From positions 1 to 6,547 of the forward strand of contig JASLXW010000231.1 in NCBI GenBank assembly GCA_030740135.1: 6,547 nt of DNA, written 5' to 3'. This document shows, piece by piece, positions 1-6,188 of this stretch. Each line of letters begins with the position of its first letter. Position 1 is the first letter of the stretch. The position numbers and the translations under genes are program-made. A model generated the notes under the pieces. The model made no database searches. It was not told where the DNA came from and worked only from the letters and a program-made list of their open reading frames with translations. The DNA comes from Nitrospinota bacterium. GTDB taxonomy: Bacteria > UBA8248 > JACPRG01.

Positions 1-2388
1 AGAATCACCACACCCCTGCGAAGGACCAACCCGGAAAAGGGAATCGGGGTCGATCCGGGTTTCGAACCCATCGGGTGGGAGGAGGCCCTGGACGAGGTCG
101 CAAGGCGCCTCAAGGAGGTCCGCGATGAGGACCCCACCCGCCTCCTGATCTTCATCTTCGACGCCTTCCATTTACGGGGTTCCTTGCTTCCCGCTTTCGC
201 AACGGGATTCGGATCACCGCAGTTCAGCTCGGGGGGCGCGGCCTTTTTCTGCGGGAACGCCGTCCACCCAATCCATACCCTGGCGCAAAATGCCTTCGAA
301 GGAACCCCGGACCTCCACTACAGCGAGTACATCCTCCACTTCGGCTCTCAGTACGGCTCGGTGGTTCATTACGACACGATGAAAAGCACGCGCAATCTGG
401 CGGGAAAGCGACCGGGCAAGTTAAAGCAGGTCGTCGTGGACCCCGTGTGCGCGGCCGCCGCGTCCCGGGCGGAGGAGTGGGTCCCCATTCGCCCAGGGAC
501 AGACGCCGCCCTCATCCTGGGCATGGTCAACCTGATGATCAACGAGAACGGCCACTACGACGACCCCTTCCTCCGGAGCTCCACCAACGGGCCCTATTTG
601 GTCGGAGAAGATGAGCTTTACGTTCGTGACCCCAAGACCGACAAGCCCCTCGTCTGGGACGCCGCCGGCAACTCGGCCAAGCCTTTTGACGCCGACGTGG
701 GCGAGTACGCCCTGGAAGGCCATTACGAGGTCAACGGAAAGCGGGTCAAGACCGCATTTCAGGCGCTCAAGGAGCATGTGACCCGCTATACGCCGGAGTT
801 CGTCGAGGAGGCGACCACGGTCCCTCGGGAAACCGTCCGCCGTCTGGCTCGGGAGTATGGAGAGGCCGCGCACATCGGCGAGACCATCGAGATCGACGGC
901 GTGGAGCTTCCCTTCCGGCCCGCCTCGGTGACTTGGTACCGAGGGTTGTCGGCCCACAAGCATTCGTTCCTGGCGGGTCTGGCCATCAACCTCCTTCCGA
1001 CCCTCATCGGAGGTCTCGACGTCCCCGGCGGGCTTCTGGGCGAGCCGTACGCCAGCGGGGGCAGGGGGAACTCCGGCCGCAAATACAATGTCGACGCAAG
1101 CCCCGACGGTCTCCTCATTCCAAGTGGAGGCGCCAAGGGATCAGTTGTCGGCGGAAAAATGATATCGAGTCCCTATCCGCCTCGAAAGGTCCGGCCGCCC
1201 CTCACGCCGCAGATGTTCGAGCTCATCCCGGTCGGCTGGGCGGGCGCCGTCTTCTACCTGCTCACATCCGAGAAGGAGGACGTGTACAAACCGCCTCCAT
1301 TTCCCAAGATGCTCATTCAGCATCAATCCAACATCATGAAGACATCGGGCCCTCCGGACACTGTGGAGCGTTTCCTCAAGCGCATCCCCTTCATTACCAG
1401 CATCGCGCGGCGAGTGGAAGAGACGACGGAGTTCGCCGACATTGTCCTCCCGGACCTCCATCACCTGGAGCGGCTGGTCCCCTTCGTCTACAACAACATC
1501 GGCTCCGGCGAAGGTTGTATCACGACCTACGGGGCCAAACCGGTCGTCCACCCGCCCTTCGATCACCCCTTCGAAGGGGAGTACGTGGACGTGATGCAGA
1601 TCTTTCTGGAGCTGGCCGGGCGGGCCGGATTCCTGGGGGACTTCTACGAGGCCTTCAACCTCATCGCAGGGCTCAAGGGCGAATACCGTCTCGACCCGGA
1701 GGAACACTACACCTACCCGGAGATTGTGGACCGTTTCATGAAGAATGAGCTGGGGCCGGACAACGGGCTGGAGTGGTTTCTGGAGGACGGTCTTTGGACA
1801 GGAGAAAAGGCCGTCGAAGACAAGTACCCGCGTCCTTTCGTTACGCCTCGGTGCCAGATCTACTACGAATTTATGAAGCGCGCCGGGGAAGACGTTCGGC
1901 AGGTGACCCAGGAGTTGGGAATCCCCTGGGATACGCAGGATTACCAGGTTCTCCCCGACTGGAAACCGGGACCTTCGTATAAACGACCGCCCCCTCACGA
2001 CCTCATCGTGATCAACACGAAGGTGCCGAACCACGCCCTCTCACATACCCACAGAAATCCGCTCCTTCAGTCGCTTTCCGCCCGTCATAACGACCTTCGA
2101 ACGGTGTGGATCAACACCCGGACGGCGGCGGAACGGGGCATCGCCGACGGGGATTGGTTTGTGATTGAGACGTTCGAGGGAAGGCGGCAGAGGGCCATTG
2201 CGTACGTCACGGAGCTCGTTCACCCCGAGGTTCTGGCGACACAGGGCTGCGGCGGCGGGTGGATGGACCCCGCCACGAAGCAAGAGGTCAATTTCAACGC
2301 CCTGCTCGCCATCGACGAGGACCACATCGATTTCGTGACCGGGGCGCTCGATTCCGCCGTCCCTGCTCGCCTCGTCAAGGCCGATTAG
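1..2388 (+). CDS. Molybdopterin oxidoreductase catalytic (alpha) subunit, enzyme A, 5' end outside window
   Basis: DMSO-reductase-superfamily catalytic subunit expected to carry a bis-pterin Mo or W cofactor. The frame is open from base 1 to the TAG at 2386-2388 (795 residues seen). Its first residues (RITTPLRRTNPEKG) align with residue 73 onward of the paralogue at 2651-5233, so about 72 residues, including the [4Fe-4S] cysteine motif, lie left of the window. A TTG at 184 is internal, because homology continues upstream of it. Visible landmarks are FFCGNAVHP with the probable metal-ligand Cys at codon 84 (bases 250-252), WVPIRPGTDAA at about codons 160-170, TWYRGLSAHKH, DVPGGL, EFADIVLPD, and a C-terminal pterin-binding domain containing HPEVLATQG and NFNALL. 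Fifteen bases after the stop begins a degenerate beta-subunit start, so this was an alpha-beta operon. The superfamily call is firm. The substrate is unknown: polysulfide/thiosulfate-type reduction or an acetylene-hydratase-like reaction are possibilities I cannot separate. Confidence 0.9.
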   Translation, partial: RITTPLRRTNPEKGIGVDPGFEPIGWEEALDEVARRLKEVRDEDPTRLLIFIFDAFHLRGSLLPAFATGFGSPQFSSGGAAFFCGNAVHPIHTLAQNAFEGTPDLHYSEYILHFGSQYGSVVHYDTMKSTRNLAGKRPGKLKQVVVDPVCAAAASRAEEWVPIRPGTDAALILGMVNLMINENGHYDDPFLRSSTNGPYLVGEDELYVRDPKTDKPLVWDAAGNSAKPFDADVGEYALEGHYEVNGKRVKTAFQALKEHVTRYTPEFVEEATTVPRETVRRLAREYGEAAHIGETIEIDGVELPFRPASVTWYRGLSAHKHSFLAGLAINLLPTLIGGLDVPGGLLGEPYASGGRGNSGRKYNVDASPDGLLIPSGGAKGSVVGGKMISSPYPPRKVRPPLTPQMFELIPVGWAGAVFYLLTSEKEDVYKPPPFPKMLIQHQSNIMKTSGPPDTVERFLKRIPFITSIARRVEETTEFADIVLPDLHHLERLVPFVYNNIGSGEGCITTYGAKPVVHPPFDHPFEGEYVDVMQIFLELAGRAGFLGDFYEAFNLIAGLKGEYRLDPEEHYTYPEIVDRFMKNELGPDNGLEWFLEDGLWTGEKAVEDKYPRPFVTPRCQIYYEFMKRAGEDVRQVTQELGIPWDTQDYQVLPDWKPGPSYKRPPPHDLIVINTKVPNHALSHTHRNPLLQSLSARHNDLRTVWINTRTAAERGIADGDWFVIETFEGRRQRAIAYVTELVHPEVLATQGCGGGWMDPATKQEVNFNALLAIDEDHIDFVTGALDSAVPARLVKAD

Positions 2389-2403
2389 GGAAAGAGGCGC
2401 CCG

Positions 2404-2466
2404 ATGCCGCGCCGGGGGAATGGTGATCGACATCACGAAACGTGTCGGGTGCGACGCCTGCCCAAT
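2404..2466 (+). pseudogene. Remnant of a [4Fe-4S] beta subunit (PsrB/DmsB/NrfC type), N-terminus only
   Basis: After AGAGG (2394-2398), an ATG at 2404 opens MPRRG, and the sequence then continues as MVIDITKRVGCDACP only if one G is removed from the five-G run at 2414-2418. Ferredoxin-like electron-transfer subunits of molybdoenzymes typically start with a Met-Val-Ile-Asp-x-x-x-Cys-[IV]-Gly-Cys-x-x-Cys pattern. Here the first Cys is Arg (CGT at 2441-2443, one transition from TGT), the next two cysteines remain, and similarity ends at about 2466. The rest of the gene (usually about 180-250 residues) is absent. Location and strand directly behind enzyme A's catalytic subunit support the call. 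The intact protein would pass electrons between the alpha subunit and a membrane or soluble partner; this copy cannot. An alternative is chance similarity in a short stretch, which the position makes unlikely. Confidence 0.65.
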
Positions 2467-2482
2467 AGTTTCAATGAGGTTT

Positions 2483-2573
2483 CAAAGGGGTCAAGTCTCT
2501 TGTTGATAGATATGGGATCCATTGACCCTTACCCGTGTTTTGAACTTTCCCAACAAGAGATTTGACCTCTTTT
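2483..2573. repeat. Imperfect inverted repeat, possible MITE or REP-like element
   Basis: The left arm at 2483-2505 and the right arm at 2551-2573 are inverted copies matching at 20 of 23 positions, with a perfect 10-base core (TCTCTTGTTG / CAACAAGAGA). The 45-base centre holds a further TTGACCC (2522-2528) that can pair with GGGTCAA in the left arm (2488-2494). The segment is visibly AT-richer than the flanking genes and has no convincing ORF. The outer GGGGTCAAGTCT-type sequence resembles ends I recall around REP-associated or IS200-like transposase elements in many bacteria, but no transposase is present. It lies between the two convergent genes and just after the point where the beta-subunit remnant ends. 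It could also be a long-loop transcription terminator, although there is no clean GC stem with a U tract. Confidence 0.5.
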
Positions 2574-2650
2574 CCACCACAAACTCCTTTTTGACAGATC
2601 CAGTAGAGTTGGATCCAATCGGGCTAAACAGCAATGATCGGAAAAGTAAA

Positions 2651-5233
2651 TCACCAGGTGTCGGCCGGGACCACCTTCACCTTCACACAAGCGTCCAGGC
2701 CCGCCGACGCCGTGTCGATCTGATCGAAAGAATACTTAATCAGGCTGTTGAAGTGCACCCCCTTTCCCAGGACCCGGTGGTTCTTCGTGACCCACCGTCC
2801 TAAAGTCCCCGGGACCGAGATGACCTGGGGATGCACCCCTTCGGTCACCCGGAGCAGGGCCTCCTGCCGCCGAGCCGTCTGGGTCTCCAGGTACACCCGC
2901 TGGCCGTCCCGAAGTCCCTTGCGTCGGGCCGCCTCAGGGTGTATCCCCACGTTGAAGATCTTGGCGCTGCGATCGGCGAGGTCCATCAACCACGGGTTCT
3001 CCGCCGTGAACGTGAAGGTTAAGAACGGCACCTTGTGATTCACCACATAGAGATCGAAATCGGGGTCCTCTTGCTCGTACGCCGGGCAGGGACGCCATTG
3101 AATCAATGGAACGTAATCCGAGGTGTCCCACTCAATCCCCCGAGACTCGGTGAACTGCTTCACGTCCTCCCCGGCGTCGATGAAGTATTCCAAGTAAAAT
3201 GGGATCCTTCCCTTGTGGAAGATGCGCGGGTAGCTCTCCTGCACCGTCCGCTCGCTGAGGTCCACGTATCCGTGTTTTTGGAAATACTCCAGCCCGTGCT
3301 CTTCCCCGCACCGGGCCTTCCCCCAGATGTCGGCCACCTCCTCCCACGTGTATGTCCTGCTCGGGTCCAGCCGATAGGGTTCCTCCAGCTTGGCGACGGC
3401 GTTGAAAGCCGCGTACACATCCCCCTGAAAGCCTAGCCGCCCGGCAATCTCCCAGAGCACTTGAACCCAATGTCGGGCCTCTCCCTGAGGCTCCACCACC
3501 GGCTGCTGGAAGCTGAACATCCACGGCTCCCCGGGCTCGGGTACGTGACGGTACTGCATGAACGGATCGTGGGCGAAGGCACACAGGCGCTCCAGGAATT
3601 GGGCATCGGGAAGCAGGAGGTCCGCAAACTCCGAGGTCTCATTGTGGTGGTCGGAGAAGGAGACGAAGAACGGAATCCGCTTCACCGCCTCGGCTGTCAC
3701 CTCGGGGTCGCCCCCTGTAGAGAGGATGTTCGTCCGGCACTGGATCATCATCTTCGGCTTATAAGGGACCTTGTACTTCTCTCCCTCCAATATCCCCAAA
3801 AACATCATCACCCGCGCGTACGTCGACAGGGGAAACAACTCGACGAGCTCCAGCGTCTCCGGCTCCTTCACTTTGGCGGGCGGCACGACCGGCTTCATGT
3901 GACGGGTGAAGGGATTCGTTGTACTGATGAGACCGTCTATCCCTTCCTCCGGAAACCAAAAGGGCCCCGCCGCCGCCGCGTTCACCAGCCCCCCGGGAAC
4001 GTCCACCGCTCCCACCAGCACGTTCAACATCGCCAGCGTCATCCCGTTCAACATCCCGTGCTTGTGGGCAGACACCCCGCGGTACCACGTCGCCACCACC
4101 GGACGATAGGGCAGCGTCTCCCCGTCAATCGTGACCGTTGAGCCAATTCGGGCGTTCTCCCCAAACTCCTTCGCCAACCGGCGCGTCGTCGCCGCCGGAA
4201 CCGTCGTGATCTCCTCGACTCTCTCCGGTGTGTACTGCAACACGTGCTCCTTGAACACCTGAAAGGCCGGCCGGGACTTGGCTCCGTGGGCCTCGTACTC
4301 CCCCTCTAGCGCGCACTGCATGGATTCCGGCTCGTCATAGGGCCGCGCCGCCCCCGCCTCGGCATCCCACACCAAGGGCCTGGGGCTGCCCTCATCCCGA
4401 ACGTACCGTCCGTCCGGCCCAATCAGGTAGATCAGGTTCGTGTACTTCTTCAGATACTCCGCGTCATAGATCCCCAGCTCGTGAATCAGGACGTGCATCA
4501 TCCCCAAGGCCATCGCCGCGTCCGTCCCGGGCAGAATCGGAACCCACTCGTCCGCCTGGGAGGCCGGGTTGGACAGCATCGGGTCCACCACGACCATCTT
4601 CATCCCGCGGGCCCGGGCGTCGGACATCGCCTGGGCGATCCCCATGGCGTTGACCTGAGCCACGAATCCGTAGGACGTCCCAAACTGAATCATGTAGTTG
4701 CACCGGCCCAAATCCGGATGTACGTCGTTCGAGCCCGTCAAGGCGTACGAAACGGGATGGACGCCCCTCCCGCAATAAAACGAGGCCGAACCGACTGAGG
4801 AGTTGGGACTCCCGAAACCGCTCATGAAGGCCAAGAAGAAAGACTGGGAGTGGCCATCGAAAGACGCCGCGCAAAGTTGACGCGGGTCCTCCTCCCGAAT
4901 CTCCTTCAGCTTCTCGCAGATGATGTCAAGGGCTTCTTCCCAGCCGATCCGCTCCCAGCCGGGGTCCACCCCAATGCCCTTCTGCGGATTGGTCCGACGT
5001 AGGGGGTGGAGAATCCGGTTCGGATTGTACAGACTCATGGGAGACGCGTTGCCCTTGGCGCAGACCTTCCCGTAGTTGGGTCCCGCCTCGGGAATGCCCT
5101 CCACCTTAGTTACCACACCATCCCTGCGCCGCACCCGAATCGTACAGGCGTTGTAGCACATGTCGCACACGGTGGGGATCCAGACGTCCTCCCCCGCCGC
5201 GACGGGCGGAGCTCCCACTCGGTACGCTGCCAT
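2651..5233 (-). CDS. Molybdopterin oxidoreductase catalytic subunit, enzyme B, complete (860 aa)
   Basis: Catalytic subunit of the same family as enzyme A. Near the N-terminus C23-x2-C26-x3-C30-x27-C58 is the [4Fe-4S] ligand set, and K60 in CAKG is the conserved Lys between the cluster and the pterin. SFYCGRGVHP places the probable Mo/W-ligand Cys at residue 154. WVPILPGTDAA (230-240), TWYRGVSAHKH, DVPGGL and EFADLLLPD follow, and a C-terminal pterin-binding domain spans about 727-860. The start at ATG 5231-5233 was chosen because it has a good ribosome-binding site. The 38-codon upstream extension would run into the neighbouring sulfur-carrier gene. No Tat twin-arginine or Sec signal is seen, so a cytoplasmic enzyme is inferred. 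No beta or membrane subunit lies downstream on this strand. Upstream by 79 bases is a truncated MoaD-like gene, presumably co-transcribed. Substrate and metal (Mo or W) are not determinable from sequence alone. Confidence 0.93.
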   Translation of the reverse strand: MAAYRVGAPPVAAGEDVWIPTVCDMCYNACTIRVRRRDGVVTKVEGIPEAGPNYGKVCAKGNASPMSLYNPNRILHPLRRTNPQKGIGVDPGWERIGWEEALDIICEKLKEIREEDPRQLCAASFDGHSQSFFLAFMSGFGSPNSSVGSASFYCGRGVHPVSYALTGSNDVHPDLGRCNYMIQFGTSYGFVAQVNAMGIAQAMSDARARGMKMVVVDPMLSNPASQADEWVPILPGTDAAMALGMMHVLIHELGIYDAEYLKKYTNLIYLIGPDGRYVRDEGSPRPLVWDAEAGAARPYDEPESMQCALEGEYEAHGAKSRPAFQVFKEHVLQYTPERVEEITTVPAATTRRLAKEFGENARIGSTVTIDGETLPYRPVVATWYRGVSAHKHGMLNGMTLAMLNVLVGAVDVPGGLVNAAAAGPFWFPEEGIDGLISTTNPFTRHMKPVVPPAKVKEPETLELVELFPLSTYARVMMFLGILEGEKYKVPYKPKMMIQCRTNILSTGGDPEVTAEAVKRIPFFVSFSDHHNETSEFADLLLPDAQFLERLCAFAHDPFMQYRHVPEPGEPWMFSFQQPVVEPQGEARHWVQVLWEIAGRLGFQGDVYAAFNAVAKLEEPYRLDPSRTYTWEEVADIWGKARCGEEHGLEYFQKHGYVDLSERTVQESYPRIFHKGRIPFYLEYFIDAGEDVKQFTESRGIEWDTSDYVPLIQWRPCPAYEQEDPDFDLYVVNHKVPFLTFTFTAENPWLMDLADRSAKIFNVGIHPEAARRKGLRDGQRVYLETQTARRQEALLRVTEGVHPQVISVPGTLGRWVTKNHRVLGKGVHFNSLIKYSFDQIDTASAGLDACVKVKVVPADTW

Positions 5234-5239
5234 CTTTTT

Positions 5240-5248
5240 CTTCCCTCT
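5240..5248 (-). promoter_or_regulatory. Ribosome-binding site for enzyme B
   Basis: On the minus strand AGAGGGAAG lies six bases before ATG 5231-5233. It decides the start: the longer open frame beginning at 5347 translates this purine run as protein and overlaps the sulfur-carrier 3' end. Confidence 0.65.
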
Positions 5249-5312
5249 GAAACGAGATACCAACCCCTCAACGGGGACTACGCTCAACCTCCTGGCCCAA
5301 GGCCCCTTGCAC

Positions 5313-5477
5313 CTACCCGCCCATCGGAGGAGGTCCCAGGACCACAATCTCTACCTGCGTGTCGCCTTCCTCGCAGAGCCGCATCCCAAGACCTTCGCGA
5401 CGCATCGGGTTGAGACCGTCCACCATCAGGTTGGCCGTTGGCATCATCTCCCCTTGCTCGGTGAAAAGATGTTTTCG
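5313..5477 (-). pseudogene. MoaD/ThiS-like sulfur carrier, C-terminal fragment
   Basis: A minus-strand frame ends in GPPPMGG followed by TAG (5313-5315). MoaD and ThiS proteins are ubiquitin-fold sulfur carriers whose extreme C-terminal Gly-Gly is adenylated and thiocarboxylated to donate sulfur, for MoaD to molybdopterin. The last 54 residues fit that pattern: LFTEQGEMMPTANLMVDG resembles the stretch before the conserved Asn/Asp-Gly, then EGL, an EEGD turn, a hydrophobic strand VEIVVLG, and PPxxGG. The family is usually about 75-95 residues; here the N-terminal strand and helix are missing. Farther right the frame is merely the antisense of dnaB. An internal ATG (5445-5447) would give only 44 residues, too short to fold. 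It sits 79 bases upstream of enzyme B on the same strand, fitting a dedicated cofactor-sulfur donor for that enzyme. The call rests on pattern recognition of a short fragment; the strand spacing is slightly longer than in classical MoaD. Confidence 0.55.
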
Positions 5478-6125
5478 AACTTGTTCTTCAGCCTCGAAAT
5501 GCCCCGGAAAGAGATCGTGTCTCGGTTCATTTCGTCGATGTCGGGCATCCCGTTGGAGCGGCTGATAACGGGCCAGGGCATCGGGGACCGAGAGTTCAAG
5601 GATGCGTTGCAGGCCATGGACAGCCTGAATGAGTCCGGCCTCATTATCGAGGACACCAAGCGGCTGACGCTGGCCGGGGTCATGGCCCGAATTCGGACCG
5701 CGCAATTCAAGGGCGGGGTCGATCTCGTCATTATCGACTATCTGCAAAGGCTGGGCTCGGGGCGGGACACCCGGACCCGGTACGAAGAGATGACGGCGGT
5801 CTCAAGGGAGTTGAAGTCCATCGCGCAGGACGCTAACGCGCCGGTGCTTTGCACGAGTCAGCTCAACCGCGGGATGGAAAAGGATGGAGGGCGCTGGCCC
5901 ATTTTATCAGACCTCAGAGACTCGGGTTCCATCGAGGAGGATGCGGACGTGGTGGCGTTTTTGCATCGGCCCGAGCTCTACCTCGGCGGGAAACCCGAGG
6001 AAATGGCGGCAGTCGAGGGAAAGGCGATTCTCATCATTGCGAAGAACCGGAACGGCGCGTTGCGAAACATCGATCTGGTGTTCGACAAGGGGCGCGCCAC
6101 GTTCGAGGAGCTTCAGCCGCGATGA
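5478..6125 (+). pseudogene. dnaB: Replicative helicase DnaB, C-terminal fragment lacking Walker A
   Basis: Similarity to the RecA-like motor domain of DnaB begins abruptly at LFFSLEM and runs to the stop at 6123-6125. Counting from the first in-frame ATG (5469; a 218-residue product), motifs are FSLEM at 7-11, Walker B strand LVIIDY at 86-91, SQLNR at 130-134, DLRDSGSIEEDADVV at 148-162 and KNRNG at 192-196. Full DnaB is about 440-470 residues. The N-terminal domain, linker and the Walker A loop that binds ATP are all missing, so the fragment cannot be an active helicase. The few codons before LFFSLEM (GEKMFSN) do not resemble DnaB and belong to the antisense sulfur-carrier sequence, which places the break near 5478. 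The 3' end is intact, with a gene start overlapping the stop. It may be chromosomal or from a phage or plasmid; I cannot tell which. Confidence 0.85.
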
Positions 6126-6188
6126 CCGCCGCGCAAGAGAACATCATCCTGTGCGCCGTCCTGGCCGATGACGTTCATGATAAAATCG
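6122..6188 (+). pseudogene. 5' fragment of unidentified gene following dnaB
   Basis: An ATG at 6122 overlaps the dnaB stop as ATGA, the usual form of translational coupling inside an operon. It reads MTAAQENIILCAVLADDVHD, with third positions mostly G or C for the first dozen or so codons, as in the neighbouring genes. The frame closes at a TGA (6212-6214) after 30 codons, but from about 6189 rightward the same DNA reads as a convincing NeuB-family protein on the other strand. The genuine part is therefore only about 22 codons and the rest of the gene is missing. I do not recognise the family. It could instead be a chance short frame, though the ATGA overlap argues for a real start. Confidence 0.4.

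Larger units (their letters stand above)
2389..2650. other. Convergent intergenic region between enzymes A and B
   Basis: This region separates the 3' ends of the two catalytic-subunit genes. It contains the beta-subunit remnant, the inverted-repeat element, and a short hairpin at 2597-2615 (GATCCA, 7-base loop, TGGATC) overlapping the palindrome TTGGATCCAA (2609-2618). The hairpin might help end transcription of the minus-strand gene, but it is only six pairs long and has no U tract. No credible gene was found between 2574 and 2650. Confidence 0.6.

Noticed and set aside
1141..2034. Long minus-strand open frame (297 codons) opposite enzyme A
   Set aside because: Antisense shadow of a high-GC gene; the plus strand here shows clear, continuous family motifs.
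2483..2573. CRISPR-like or direct repeat array
   Set aside because: Only one inverted pair is present; there are no regularly spaced direct repeats.
2597..2615. Rho-independent terminator for enzyme B
   Set aside because: The stem is only six pairs and no U tract follows on the minus strand.
2522..2803. Plus-strand frame of 93 codons from the intergenic region into enzyme B
   Set aside because: It has no ribosome-binding site, crosses the repeat element, and its second half is antisense to enzyme B.
3461..4141. Plus-strand open frame (226 codons) opposite enzyme B
   Set aside because: Low-complexity, Arg/His/Gly-rich shadow with no recognisable domain; the minus strand is the coding one.
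5234..5347. N-terminal extension of enzyme B to an ATG at 5345-5347
   Set aside because: It overlaps the sulfur-carrier 3' end, translates the ribosome-binding site, and adds no family-like residues ahead of MAAYRVG.
5160..5477. Upstream part of the plus-strand frame that leads into dnaB
   Set aside because: It is antisense to the enzyme B 5' end and the sulfur carrier, and lacks the DnaB Walker A region expected there.
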